From the NCBI RefSeq assembly GCF_001645685.2, contig NZ_CP017080.1, positions 610,001-674,000 of the forward strand: a DNA stretch of 64,000 bases, written 5' to 3'. Shown here piece after piece: positions 36,601-44,428 of the stretch. The translations under genes were made by a program, and so were the position numbers. Origin of the DNA: Peribacillus muralis (GTDB taxonomy: Bacteria; Bacillota; Bacilli; Bacillales; DSM-1321). The notes beneath the pieces were generated by a model. It searched no databases, was not told where the DNA came from, and saw only the letters and a list, made by a program, of their open reading frames with translations. Position 1 is the first letter of the stretch. Every line of letters starts with the position of its first letter.

Positions 36601-37791
36601 ATGACTAGTGAATCATTAAATCAATTTTTAACAGATAATTTGAATGATTTAAAAGATAAAGGTCTTTACAACGTTATTGATCCGGTAGAAGGTCCAAACG
36701 GTCCGGTAATCACCATCGCAGGCAGAGAGCTGATCAATTTATCATCCAATAACTATTTAGGTTTAGCCACGGATCGACGATTAATCGATGCTTGCATCGA
36801 AGCGACGAAGAAGTATGGTGTCGGAGCTGGGGCGGTTCGGACGATCAATGGAACGTTAGATATCCATGTCAAATTGGAAGAAAAGCTGGCGGAATTTAAG
36901 CATACGGAAGCGGCCATTGCTTATCAATCTGGATTTAATTGTAATATGGCAGCGATTTCAGGAGTGATGGATAAGAATGATGCCATCCTTTCAGATGAAC
37001 TGAACCATGCTTCAATCATTGACGGATGCCGTTTGTCCAAAGCGAAAATCATTCCATTCATCCATTCCGATATGGAGGATTTACGATCAAAGGCACGTCA
37101 AGCGAAAGAATCGGGATTGTATAACAAGGTCATGGTCATTACGGATGGTGTGTTCTCCATGGATGGAGATATTGCCAAGCTTCCTGAAATTGTGGAGATT
37201 GCCGAAGAGTTCGACTTAATTACGTATGTGGATGATGCCCATGGTTCTGGTGTATTGGGAAATGGTGCAGGGACGGTAAAACATTTCGGTTTATCGGATA
37301 AAGTCGATTTCCAGATTGGAACACTATCGAAAGCGATTGGTGTTGTTGGAGGTTATGTAGCAGGGAAGAAAGATTTGATTGATTGGTTGAAGGTTAGAAG
37401 CCGGCCATTTTTATTTTCGACAGCTGTCACCCCAGGAGCAGTGGCTTCGAGCATAGAAGCGATCGATATTTTGATGAACAGCTCAGAGCTTCAAAATAAG
37501 CTGTGGGAAAATAGCGCTTACTTGAAAAAAGGCCTTAAGGAATTAGGGTTTGATATCGGCGAGAGCGAAACACCGATCACTCCTTGCATCATTGGCGATG
37601 AAGCGAAAACACAGCAATTCAGCAAGCGGCTGAATGAGGAAGGTGTGTATGCCAAGTCCATCGTATTCCCAACCGTACCAAGGGGAACAGGAAGGGTAAG
37701 GAATATGCCGACTGCTGCCCATACAAAAGAGATGCTCGATCGTGCAATAGCGATTTATGAAAAAGTAGGAAAAGAGATGTCAATTATCTAA
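36601..37791 (+). CDS. kbl: Kbl, glycine C-acetyltransferase (2-amino-3-ketobutyrate CoA ligase)
   Basis: A 396-residue PLP enzyme of the alpha-oxoamine synthase family. It cleaves 2-amino-3-ketobutyrate with CoA to glycine and acetyl-CoA, the second step of threonine breakdown. Signatures: [52 protein letters not shown] and the PLP lysine in [12 protein letters not shown]. It is followed 41 bases later by the threonine dehydrogenase gene. GGGGG site ahead of the ATG. Confidence 0.95.
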   Translation: MTSESLNQFLTDNLNDLKDKGLYNVIDPVEGPNGPVITIAGRELINLSSNNYLGLATDRRLIDACIEATKKYGVGAGAVRTINGTLDIHVKLEEKLAEFKHTEAAIAYQSGFNCNMAAISGVMDKNDAILSDELNHASIIDGCRLSKAKIIPFIHSDMEDLRSKARQAKESGLYNKVMVITDGVFSMDGDIAKLPEIVEIAEEFDLITYVDDAHGSGVLGNGAGTVKHFGLSDKVDFQIGTLSKAIGVVGGYVAGKKDLIDWLKVRSRPFLFSTAVTPGAVASSIEAIDILMNSSELQNKLWENSAYLKKGLKELGFDIGESETPITPCIIGDEAKTQQFSKRLNEEGVYAKSIVFPTVPRGTGRVRNMPTAAHTKEMLDRAIAIYEKVGKEMSII

Positions 37792-37832
37792 GGGGATAAT
37801 TTGCTTGCTGGGAATACATTGGGGAGGGATTT

Positions 37833-38795
37833 ATGATGAAAAAGGTATTAGTTACAGGTGCTTTAGGTCAAATTGGTTCAGAGCTGACGCTGAAAATGAG
37901 AGAGATTTACGGAACCGACAATGTCGTGGCAACGGATATCCGAAAGACGGAGAGCGCTGTTGTCCAATCGGGTCCATTTGAGATTTTGGATGTTACGGAT
38001 GAAAAAGAGATGGTTAACATTGCCAAGAAGCATGAAGTGGATACGATCATTCATCTTGCTGCTTTATTGTCAGCAACAGCTGAGAAGAAGCCGCTGTTAG
38101 CCTGGAATCTGAACATGGGTGGATTGGTGAATGCTTTGGAAGCGGCACGGGAGTTGAACTGCCGATTATTTACACCTAGCTCGATCGGCGCGTTCGGTCC
38201 AACCACACCTAAAGATGGCACACCGCAAGACACGATACAACGTCCAAATACCATGTATGGAGTGAACAAAGTATCGGGAGAGTTGCTATGTGATTATTAC
38301 CATCATAAATTTGGCGTTGATACGAGAGGTCTTCGTTTCCCGGGGCTGATCTCGTATGTCACGCCTCCTGGCGGCGGGACCACCGACTATGCGGTTGAAA
38401 TTTACTATGAAGCGATTAAAAATAGGAAATACACTTCCTACATCGCTAAAGGAACGTATATGGATATGATGTATATGCCTGACGCCTTGGCTGCCATCAT
38501 GGCATTAATGGAGGCGGATGCATCCAAGCTGAAGCATCGGAATTCTTTCAATGTATCGGCCATGAGCTTTGCCCCGGAACAAATTGCATCCGAGATTAAA
38601 AAGCATATTCCTGACTTTATCATGAACTATGAGGTCGATCCCGCAAGACAATCGATAGCCGACAGCTGGCCGAATAGCATCGATTCGACTTGTGCGATGG
38701 AAGAGTGGGGATTCAAAGCGGAATACGATCTGGAGAAAATGACGAAGGATATGTTGGTCAAGCTCGGATTGAAATCCTTTTTAGTTACCGCATAA
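37833..38795 (+). CDS. tdh: L-threonine 3-dehydrogenase, SDR (epimerase-like) type
   Basis: A 320-residue NAD-dependent extended short-chain dehydrogenase. It has the Rossmann motif GALGQIG (residues about 9-15) and the catalytic pair in [12 protein letters not shown]. It resembles UDP-galactose-epimerase-like threonine dehydrogenases and oxidises L-threonine to 2-amino-3-ketobutyrate for Kbl. This differs from the zinc-dependent medium-chain Tdh of E. coli and B. subtilis. ATGATG gives two possible starts one codon apart. Confidence 0.9.
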   Translation: MMKKVLVTGALGQIGSELTLKMREIYGTDNVVATDIRKTESAVVQSGPFEILDVTDEKEMVNIAKKHEVDTIIHLAALLSATAEKKPLLAWNLNMGGLVNALEAARELNCRLFTPSSIGAFGPTTPKDGTPQDTIQRPNTMYGVNKVSGELLCDYYHHKFGVDTRGLRFPGLISYVTPPGGGTTDYAVEIYYEAIKNRKYTSYIAKGTYMDMMYMPDALAAIMALMEADASKLKHRNSFNVSAMSFAPEQIASEIKKHIPDFIMNYEVDPARQSIADSWPNSIDSTCAMEEWGFKAEYDLEKMTKDMLVKLGLKSFLVTA

Positions 38796-38805
38796 TGAAC
38801 CGAAG

Positions 38806-38841
38806 CTGAATAAAAGAGTTGCAAGACTCTTTTATTCAGGT
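38806..38841 (+). terminator. Terminator of kbl-tdh
   Basis: Perfect 14-bp stem CTGAATAAAAGAGT (38806-38819) with its complement (38826-38839) and a 6-base loop. The U-run lies within the 3' arm. Confidence 0.8.
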
Positions 38842-38903
38842 TATTTTATTAAGGTCGTTATTTTTTTTAGCGGTGTATGATGCACCTTTTAAATCAGGAA
38901 AAA

Positions 38904-38917
38904 AGTAAGCGCTTTCC
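38904..38917 (+). promoter_or_regulatory. cre-like site before the second YbxG-like permease
   Basis: AGTAAGCGCTTTCC matches 12 of 14 defined positions of the CcpA consensus. It lies 180 bases before the start codon. No clear promoter hexamers are seen between them. Confidence 0.35.
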
Positions 38918-39097
38918 ATCGATTTGACGTTTTATGCTGATAAATGCGAAAATTCTCATGAATCTTTCTAACTATCTGGGATGCTTGGATATGAAGTGGA
39001 AAATGATTTTGAAGCGTGACGGATGCCCGCTCTATCACTACGGTAACATTAGGTTTTGCAGCGAAATTGACTGATTAGCAGTGTAGGGGGAAATGGA

Positions 39098-40495
39098 ATG
39101 GCAAACAAAGATTTGAATAGGGACTTGAAGGGCCGTCATATTCAGATGATCGCTTTGGGCGGAACAATTGGCGTTGGTTTATTCATGGGTTCGGCCAGTG
39201 CGATCAAATGGACAGGCCCGTCTGTCATGTTAGCTTATGCAATCTCAGGTTTATTCATCTTCTTGATCATGCGTGCAATGGGGGAAATGCTATATCTAGA
39301 GCCAAGTACAGGCTCGTTTGCGACATTCGGTTATAAATATATCCATCCATTGGCAGGATATATGACTGCTTGGAGTAACTGGTTCCAATGGGTTGTTGTC
39401 GGGATGGCCGAAATAATTGCAGTAGGGACGTACATGCAGTATTGGTTTCCGGATCTTCCAGCGTGGATACCAGGCTTGATTGCAATGGTTATCCTGGGGG
39501 CGGCGAACCTCATTTCCGTTAAATCTTTCGGTGAAATCGAGTTTTGGTTTTCATTGGTTAAAATCGTAACGATCGTCTTGATGATCGTTGCAGGATTTGG
39601 ACTTATTTTCTTCGGCCTCGGTAATGGCGGAGATGCAATAGGGCTATCGAATCTTTGGGAACATGGTGGATGGTTTACAGGCGGTTGGAAAGGATTCTTC
39701 TTTGCACTATCACTGGTAGTGGCTGCATATCAAGGTGTGGAACTGATCGGGATTACAGCTGGCGAAGCGAAGGATCCGCAAAAAACGATCACCAAAGCGA
39801 TCCAAAGTACAATTTGGCGTATTCTAATCTTCTATATAGGTGCCATCTTCGTTATCGTAACCGTTTATCCTTGGGACCAACTAAGTGCAATTGGCAGTCC
39901 ATTCGTGGCAACCTTTGCGAAAGTCGGTATCACGGCAGCGGCAGGCATCATTAACTTTGTCGTCATCACAGCGGCCATGTCCGGCTGTAATAGCGGAATT
40001 TACAGTGCAGGCCGCATGCTTTATACATTAGGAATGAATGGACAAGCACCTAAATCCTTTGCAAAAGTATCGAAAAGCGGTGTTCCTTTATTCGGTACAT
40101 TCGGTGTAATCATCGGATTGGCAATTGGAGTCGTGTTAAGTTATATTGCACCAAAAAACCTATTCGTATATGTATACAGTGCAAGCGTACTGCCAGGAAT
40201 GATTCCTTGGTTTGTCATCCTGATAAGCCAAATTAAATTCAGAAAAATCAAAAGAGCCGAAATGGCCAATCACCCATTCAAAATGCCATTTGCACCTGTA
40301 ACAAACTACTTGACCATCGCCTACTTGATTATGGTATTGGTGGGCATGTGGTTCAATGATGAAACGCGTATTTCACTTATTGCTGGAATTGTCTTTTTAG
40401 CAATCGTAGTCATTAGTTTTTATGCTTTTGGAATGGGCAAGCGAGTACCTGTGGATACTCAAACGGCTGAAGAAGAGGATATTAAAGCAGGTTAA
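39098..40495 (+). CDS. Amino-acid permease (YbxG-like), probable threonine/serine importer
   Basis: A 465-residue, roughly twelve-helix AAT-branch APC permease, a close paralogue of the one at 2592 (same helix-1 [19 protein letters not shown], same [10 protein letters not shown] and SGCNSGI motifs). It follows kbl-tdh in the same direction, though a terminator lies between, so threonine is the most likely substrate. It ends with a charged tail ([10 protein letters not shown]) absent from the paralogue. Terminator at 40525. Confidence 0.85.
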   Translation: MANKDLNRDLKGRHIQMIALGGTIGVGLFMGSASAIKWTGPSVMLAYAISGLFIFLIMRAMGEMLYLEPSTGSFATFGYKYIHPLAGYMTAWSNWFQWVVVGMAEIIAVGTYMQYWFPDLPAWIPGLIAMVILGAANLISVKSFGEIEFWFSLVKIVTIVLMIVAGFGLIFFGLGNGGDAIGLSNLWEHGGWFTGGWKGFFFALSLVVAAYQGVELIGITAGEAKDPQKTITKAIQSTIWRILIFYIGAIFVIVTVYPWDQLSAIGSPFVATFAKVGITAAAGIINFVVITAAMSGCNSGIYSAGRMLYTLGMNGQAPKSFAKVSKSGVPLFGTFGVIIGLAIGVVLSYIAPKNLFVYVYSASVLPGMIPWFVILISQIKFRKIKRAEMANHPFKMPFAPVTNYLTIAYLIMVLVGMWFNDETRISLIAGIVFLAIVVISFYAFGMGKRVPVDTQTAEEEDIKAG

Positions 40496-40524
40496 ATGTA
40501 AATGCATGACATAAGAAAAGGGTG

Positions 40525-40571
40525 CCGCAGATCAAACTCGATCATGATCGAGTTTGATCTGCGGTTTTTTT
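40525..40571 (+). terminator. Very strong terminator after the permease
   Basis: A perfect 20-bp inverted repeat with no formal spacer (arms 40525-40544 and 40545-40564, beginning CCGCAGATC), followed by seven Ts. Confidence 0.92.
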
Positions 40572-40655
40572 GCGATATACGAATAGCTAGAGCATTAATC
40601 TCCTCGGCTGTAGAATCAAAGTTGATTTAACTACGGTTAGTGAAAAAGTGATCAC

Positions 40656-40777
40656 CGAAAAAAGGAATATATCGACGAAACCGGCAGTTATATCAGCGAA
40701 AAAAGAATATATCGACGAAATCAGCAGTTATATCTCCGAAAAAAGGAATATATCGACGAAATCGGCAATTATATCTC
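40656..40777. repeat. Three tandem 40-41-bp repeats
   Basis: Units at 40656-40696, 40697-40736 and 40737-40777, each starting CGAAAAAAGGAATATATCG (copy 2 lacks one G) and ending TATATCAG or TATATCTC. They are 85-95% alike by eye. An open frame across them gives a spurious repeated peptide. They lie between the permease terminator and the prophage edge. Confidence 0.85.
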
Positions 40778-40793
40778 CGGTTGAAATTGAAAT

Positions 40794-40827
40794 AAAAAAG
40801 TACCGATTTTTTATTCGGTACTTTTTT
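40794..40827. terminator. Bidirectional terminator of the truncated host gene
   Basis: AAAAAAGTACCGA (40794-40806) with its complement (40815-40827); T-runs at both ends. It lies just beyond the stop of the remnant at 40891 (minus strand). Confidence 0.8.
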
Positions 40828-40890
40828 AATATGAAAATGGAAATCAAGATGTTGTTCCGTGATTCAAAGCCCATAAATCGGCGCAATCAA

Positions 40891-41060
40891 TTAAATAAGA
40901 AACATTGCGACTATGGTTGTGACTGCCAAGCCAATTGCCACCGGCAGCAAATTCCGGCGCGCGAGTTCGAAGGGGCTGACATTACATATTGCAGCGGCTG
41001 GGATCAGTGCCCATGGAATCAAGGTGCCTCCGCCGACATAAGACATATTATCATTTTGCG
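40891..41060 (-). pseudogene. 3' remnant of a host membrane-protein gene cut by the prophage
   Basis: An open frame ending at 40891 encodes NMSYVGGGTLIPWALIPAAA and, after NVSPFELARRN, a final hydrophobic helix (LLPVAIGLAVTTIVAMF). This is the C-terminus of a polytopic transporter-like protein, with its terminator still present at 40794. Reading upstream, the frame runs into the integrase gene at about 41050-41075 and has no start of its own. The 5' part should lie at the other end of the prophage, outside the window. Exact family not identified. Confidence 0.6.
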
Positions 41061-41075
41061 GAAACAATGATAATT
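41045..41075. other. Probable prophage attachment site (one att half)
   Basis: The integrase gene's last codons and stop (41051-41053) abut the truncated host gene here, as is usual for serine-integrase phages that insert within a gene. The crossover core cannot be fixed without the other prophage end. Confidence 0.5.
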
Positions 41076-42475
41076 TCTCGCGCCTTACCAGTTCCGATTT
41101 TATATTCATCTTTTGTATCAATAATTAATTGTGAGAACAATGTAGTCATCATTTGCTTTCTTTCATAATCGTTAGCATATTCCCAAAGTGTGTGTATGTT
41201 TTCAGAAATATATTTAATTTCATCTACTTTTGAAGGCCCGACCTTTTTAATTGTCTTAAGTTCAGCTAAGATCCGTTTTTCAATTTCTCTAAGGGAATCC
41301 GTTTTTTGAATTAATTCATCTATTTCAATAACATCTGCTTCAAACATAGCTTTTTGTTTTTTTAAGAGCTTTTGATTATTTTTAAGTTCAATTTCTAACT
41401 GTTTTATTTTTGCTTCGGGAGCATTCGAAATATTAATGTTTCCCTTAATATTTTCAAATAGACCATTTAGGTTATTTAAAACGGTTTTTACAAGGTTATC
41501 TTCCTTTATTATATGGCTAGTACATTGTTTTCCTGCCTTTTTCCCGGAACATCTATACGTTTTCCCATTAGGGCTTTTATGTCCGGACATTGAGTGGCCG
41601 CAGCGCCCGCATTTTAGAATGGAGGAAAAATAATAATTACTCGTTTCGCGTTTTCCACCGGAACCTCTTCTTTTGTCCAGTGCATCTTGTAATGCCCAAA
41701 AATCATCTCTTGGTATTATTCTTTCATGAACGCCTTCGTAAAGAGTTTGTTCCCTGGGAGGCTTCTTATATTGTTTAGGGTTTTCGTTGAAAGTAAGGTA
41801 TCCTGCATAAATAGGGTTATTAGCTATATCTCTAACTGTATCAACGTGCCAATCGCTACCTTTTCTTGTGCCATATCCACGGGCACTAAGAGTTTTTGCT
41901 ATAGTATAAAATCCTGAACTTTTACTAAGCTCAAAAATAGTTTTAACGATTGATTCTTCATCTTTATTAATAACCAGTTCTTTATTAATCACCTTATAGC
42001 CATAGGGAGTTATTCCGCCTTTCCACTTACCCAATTTCGTCTTTTTTTCCATACCTAATCTAACTCGTTCAGCAAGATTCTCTCTTTCCCATTGAGCTAT
42101 AGCGGCGACAAGCGTGATGAATAACCTTCCCATAGCATTAGTTGTATCGTAAACCTCAGTTGCACTTTTGAACATGCAATTGTTTTCATCTAATATTTTA
42201 AGTATTTCATAAAGGTCCAGTACAGATCTAGTTAGACGATCTAATCTGTAAACCAGTAAGACATCTATACCGCCTTTTTTTATTTGATCCATCATGAAGG
42301 TGAATTTAGGGCGATTTAAATCCTTAGCAGAATATCCTTCATCAACTAGGATATCAATAATCCCCCAACCTTGCGAAATACAATAAGCTTCTAGTTTTTC
42401 TATTTGGGAAGCAATTGAATAACCGTGCTTTGCTTGTTCATCGGTTGACACTCGGACGTAGATAATACATTTCAT
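41051..42475 (-). CDS. Large serine recombinase (phage integrase)
   Basis: A 474-residue site-specific recombinase. Order: resolvase catalytic domain (about 1-150) with nucleophile Ser10 in IYVRVSTDEQ and the DRLTRS motif; recombinase domain (ITPYGYK, GYGTRKGSDWHVDTVRDI); zinc ribbon with KCGRCGHSMSG and YRCSGKKAGKQC (about residues 300-330); and a coiled coil (350-420) that controls direction. It integrates the phage without host factors. Its gene ends at the attachment site and points outward, as usual. Confidence 0.95.
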   Translation of the reverse strand: MKCIIYVRVSTDEQAKHGYSIASQIEKLEAYCISQGWGIIDILVDEGYSAKDLNRPKFTFMMDQIKKGGIDVLLVYRLDRLTRSVLDLYEILKILDENNCMFKSATEVYDTTNAMGRLFITLVAAIAQWERENLAERVRLGMEKKTKLGKWKGGITPYGYKVINKELVINKDEESIVKTIFELSKSSGFYTIAKTLSARGYGTRKGSDWHVDTVRDIANNPIYAGYLTFNENPKQYKKPPREQTLYEGVHERIIPRDDFWALQDALDKRRGSGGKRETSNYYFSSILKCGRCGHSMSGHKSPNGKTYRCSGKKAGKQCTSHIIKEDNLVKTVLNNLNGLFENIKGNINISNAPEAKIKQLEIELKNNQKLLKKQKAMFEADVIEIDELIQKTDSLREIEKRILAELKTIKKVGPSKVDEIKYISENIHTLWEYANDYERKQMMTTLFSQLIIDTKDEYKIGTGKAREIIIVSAK

Positions 42476-42500
42476 AAGAATATATCCTCCAATTGGGAAT

Positions 42501-42956
42501 CTACGCTAAACCTCTTTTAATTATATTCAAAGGATTTAAATGAATAATAATCTCTTCATGAAAAATATAATCGCCATATTTTTCAATATATCTGTCTAAA
42601 GCTTCTTGTAAAAATTCCTCAGTCACATTTAAGTAGTCAGCTACTTCAAATCGATTAGTACAACCATAGTGATATGCTTCAATAAAGCATGAAAGTGGAA
42701 GCAATTTATTATGTGCCCAACTTCTCGCAATTTTTTCTTGTTTAACATTAGCAACTTTCCCTTGATCTAAAATATTGCCTACAGTTTTGAAGTGATGGCC
42801 TAATTCTTCAGCGAGAATACATCCTTTTTCAATAGTTGACAATCGTTTTTCAATAATGATATTCCCATTCATGTACAATCCTTTAAATCCGAATTCCAGA
42901 ATCTTTTCTTTAATGGTTACATCACGATAATCCTCAAGTAAATTATTATAGTGCAT
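42501..42956 (-). CDS. ImmA/IrrE-family metallopeptidase
   Basis: A 151-residue zinc protease. The active site CILAEELGHHFK (E-E-L-G-H in place of HExxH with flanking His) lies near residues 48-59. ImmA proteases cleave the repressor of their element during induction. I start at the ATG at 42956, with AGAGG 8 bases ahead. It lies between the integrase and the repressor gene, the standard position, and so probably cleaves the repressor at 42987. The zinc-binding first His is replaced by Glu in this reading of the motif, so activity should be checked. Confidence 0.82.
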   Translation of the reverse strand: MHYNNLLEDYRDVTIKEKILEFGFKGLYMNGNIIIEKRLSTIEKGCILAEELGHHFKTVGNILDQGKVANVKQEKIARSWAHNKLLPLSCFIEAYHYGCTNRFEVADYLNVTEEFLQEALDRYIEKYGDYIFHEEIIIHLNPLNIIKRGLA

Positions 42957-42986
42957 CGGCTGCACCTCTCTCTCTATCTATAGCTG

Positions 42987-43343
42987 TTATTTATCATCCT
43001 GGAATATAAAGTCTATGTATTTTAAGATATCTTTCATTTTCTCTTCAGTTATTTCTTTTTCGTCAAGGTGAGCTGCAATAGTCTCAATAGCTTTGCTTTT
43101 CTTTTTGATATCTCTAGAAGACCCGTCTTCTAATCCCATAATGTAATCAGGCGAAGCATCAAAGAAATCAGCAAAAATACGAACTACATCCATTTTTGGT
43201 TCAGCTAAATTATTTTCGTACCTAGAAATCATACTTTTACTTATTTTTGTTTCATATTTGTCATTAATTTGTCTTGCTAACTGATCAATACTTAAATTTT
43301 TTGAGGTACGTAAGTTTTTTAGAATAGACCCAAAAGAATACAT
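42987..43343 (-). CDS. XRE-family phage repressor (CI-like)
   Basis: A 118-residue repressor. The N-terminal helix-turn-helix is residues about 8-60 (NLSIDQLARQINDKYETKISKSMISRYENN), followed by the typical MDVVRIFADFFDASPDYIMGLED. The short C-terminal region probably forms dimers. It is divergent from the Cro-like gene; operators GTTCCT-N4-AGGAAC lie between them. Likely target of the ImmA-like protease next door. Confidence 0.88.
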   Translation of the reverse strand: MYSFGSILKNLRTSKNLSIDQLARQINDKYETKISKSMISRYENNLAEPKMDVVRIFADFFDASPDYIMGLEDGSSRDIKKKSKAIETIAAHLDEKEITEEKMKDILKYIDFIFQDDK

Positions 43344-43395
43344 AAGCTTTTTTCTCCCTTACCATATTATTCATATCTAATATACTATATCATTC

Positions 43396-43502
43396 GTTCC
43401 TTCAATGCAATATAATCTACTGAATTCGTTCCTGAAAAGGAATATAATTTATTGACATCTAAATTTTAATGACCTATACTAAAAATGTTCCTAAAAAGGA
43501 AC
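43396..43502. promoter_or_regulatory. Lysogeny switch: operators and Cro promoter
   Basis: Operators: O1 GTTCCTGAAAAGGAAT (43428-43443) and O2 GTTCCTAAAAAGGAAC (43487-43502), plus a half-like site at 43396-43411 (GTTCCTTCAATGCAAT). The rightward promoter is TTGACA (43452-43457), 17 bases, TATACT (43475-43480). O1 sits just upstream of the -35 and O2 just after the -10, so bound repressor would shut the promoter. The half-site is placed to act on the leftward repressor gene. Confidence 0.85.
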
Positions 43503-43523
43503 GGTGTGAAGCGAGGTGAAATA

Positions 43524-43748
43524 ATGGCTAACATCAACGAAAGTATTTCTCGTCGCCATCAGCCTTACAGAAAAATTAAGGCTTACTTAGTGGAAAATAA
43601 CATTTCACAAAAAGATTTGGGCGCAATACTTCAGAAAAGCCAAAGTGCTATAAATCAAAAGCTTAACGGAACCGGAGGTGACTTCTCTTTACAAGAAGCA
43701 AGGTTAATGTCCGAAAAATTAGGTATTCCGAGTGCTTATTTTTTTTGA
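43524..43748 (+). CDS. Cro-like HTH regulator
   Basis: A 74-residue helix-turn-helix protein from the ATG at 43524, with GAGGTGA ahead (an upstream in-frame ATG lies inside operator O2). The motif KAYLVENNISQKDLGAILQK followed by SQSAINQKLNG is a classic XRE/Cro fold. It is the first gene of the rightward early transcript and should compete with the repressor at the same operators. Confidence 0.85.
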   Translation: MANINESISRRHQPYRKIKAYLVENNISQKDLGAILQKSQSAINQKLNGTGGDFSLQEARLMSEKLGIPSAYFF

Positions 43749-43755
43749 GGTCATT

Positions 43756-43771
43756 GTTCCTTTATAGGAAC
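43756..43771. promoter_or_regulatory. Third operator (O3), downstream of the Cro-like gene
   Basis: GTTCCTTTATAGGAAC is a perfect palindrome identical in both half-sites to O2, eight bases past the Cro-like stop. No T-run follows. It probably lets bound regulator loop DNA with O1/O2 or block elongation into the early genes. Confidence 0.75.
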
Positions 43772-43810
43772 AAACGAAAAATTAAAAAGCAGATTTGTCC
43801 CACTGTTTTC

Positions 43811-43824
43811 ACAGCATATGCTGT
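43811..43824. promoter_or_regulatory. 14-bp perfect palindrome before the 51-residue early gene
   Basis: ACAGCATATGCTGT lies directly upstream of the ribosome site (GAGAGGTGA) of the next gene. It could be an operator or an mRNA hairpin. Different from the GTTCCT operators. Confidence 0.45.
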
Positions 43825-43840
43825 AGAGAGGTGAAATTAT

Positions 43841-43996
43841 ATGACGCTAGATAATTTCAAAATAACTAAAGAACAGGTCCTTACATTAAAGCCGATTATT
43901 GAAAGTATCCTTTCTAGAAAATATGGGAAGGAGATAAAATTCTCTGATTTAACTATTGGAAAAGTCACGATAGACAATAAAAGGGAGGTTTTTTAA
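43841..43996 (+). CDS. Small early phage protein, 51 residues
   Basis: A soluble 51-residue product (MTLDNFKITKEQVLTLKPII...) with alternating helix and strand character. GAGAGGTGA precedes the ATG. Its stop overlaps the next start as TAATG. Not recognised; position suggests an early regulatory or anti-host protein. Confidence 0.6.
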   Translation: MTLDNFKITKEQVLTLKPIIESILSRKYGKEIKFSDLTIGKVTIDNKREVF

Positions 43997-44139
43997 TGGG
44001 CATAGTCATGGTTTACGGTTTCGTTGAGGCACTGCTGTTTTTAGGTGGATGCATGTGCGGCAGCTCATTGACCGCAGGGAGATTGAAGGGAGGTGAGAAA
44101 GATGAAAATCAGATCCAAGGAATGGTTAGCAATGACTGA
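43996..44139 (+). CDS. Small phage membrane protein, 47 residues
   Basis: One hydrophobic helix (about residues 4-28, VMVYGFVEALLFLGGCMCG) followed by a polar tail. AAAGGGAGG precedes the overlapping TAATG start. Not recognised. Confidence 0.55.
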   Translation: MGIVMVYGFVEALLFLGGCMCGSSLTAGRLKGGEKDENQIQGMVSND

Positions 44140-44191
44140 GTTAGACCGTTACATAGAAATTTATCGGGCTTATGTAAGAAGCCAAAAATAA
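44102..44191 (+). CDS. Micro-protein, 29 residues
   Basis: A 29-residue product (MKIRSKEWLAMTELDRYIEI...) preceded by a near-perfect GGGAGGTGAG site 4 bases before the ATG. It overlaps the end of the previous gene in another frame, and the next gene's strong ribosome site begins at its stop. The spacing of strong sites suggests it is translated. Not recognised. Confidence 0.5.
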   Translation: MKIRSKEWLAMTELDRYIEIYRAYVRSQK

Positions 44192-44206
44192 GAGGAGGTG
44201 AAAGCT

Positions 44207-44428
44207 GTGGAAAGAACAATCAAGTCATTAGAAGTAATTGCTGAAGCAACCAAGCCATTTATTTATACATTCGAAGTCGGCAAAGAATTCGGCGGACAAG
44301 CTGTGGATGACATTATCGAGCATGATGGAGTATTTAAATTGTTTAACCGCAAGGACGAGCTTATCACAGAAATACAATTGCCTGTAGTCGGTGTGAAGTA
44401 CGAATATCCAGTTAGTGAGGTGCTGTAA
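44207..44428 (+). CDS. Hypothetical phage protein, 73 residues
   Basis: Start at GTG 44207 with AGAGGAGGTGA ahead; the GTG at 44198 is part of that site. The product alternates strands (FIYTFEVGKEFGG, VVGVKYEYPVSEVL) and has no membrane segment. Its stop lies directly before the ATPase gene. Not recognised. Confidence 0.6.
   Translation: MERTIKSLEVIAEATKPFIYTFEVGKEFGGQAVDDIIEHDGVFKLFNRKDELITEIQLPVVGVKYEYPVSEVL

Noticed and set aside
40648..41070. 140-codon open frame across the tandem repeats and the host remnant
   Set aside because: It translates repeat DNA, then the antisense of the truncated host gene; no ribosome site, and the minus-strand reading explains its second half.
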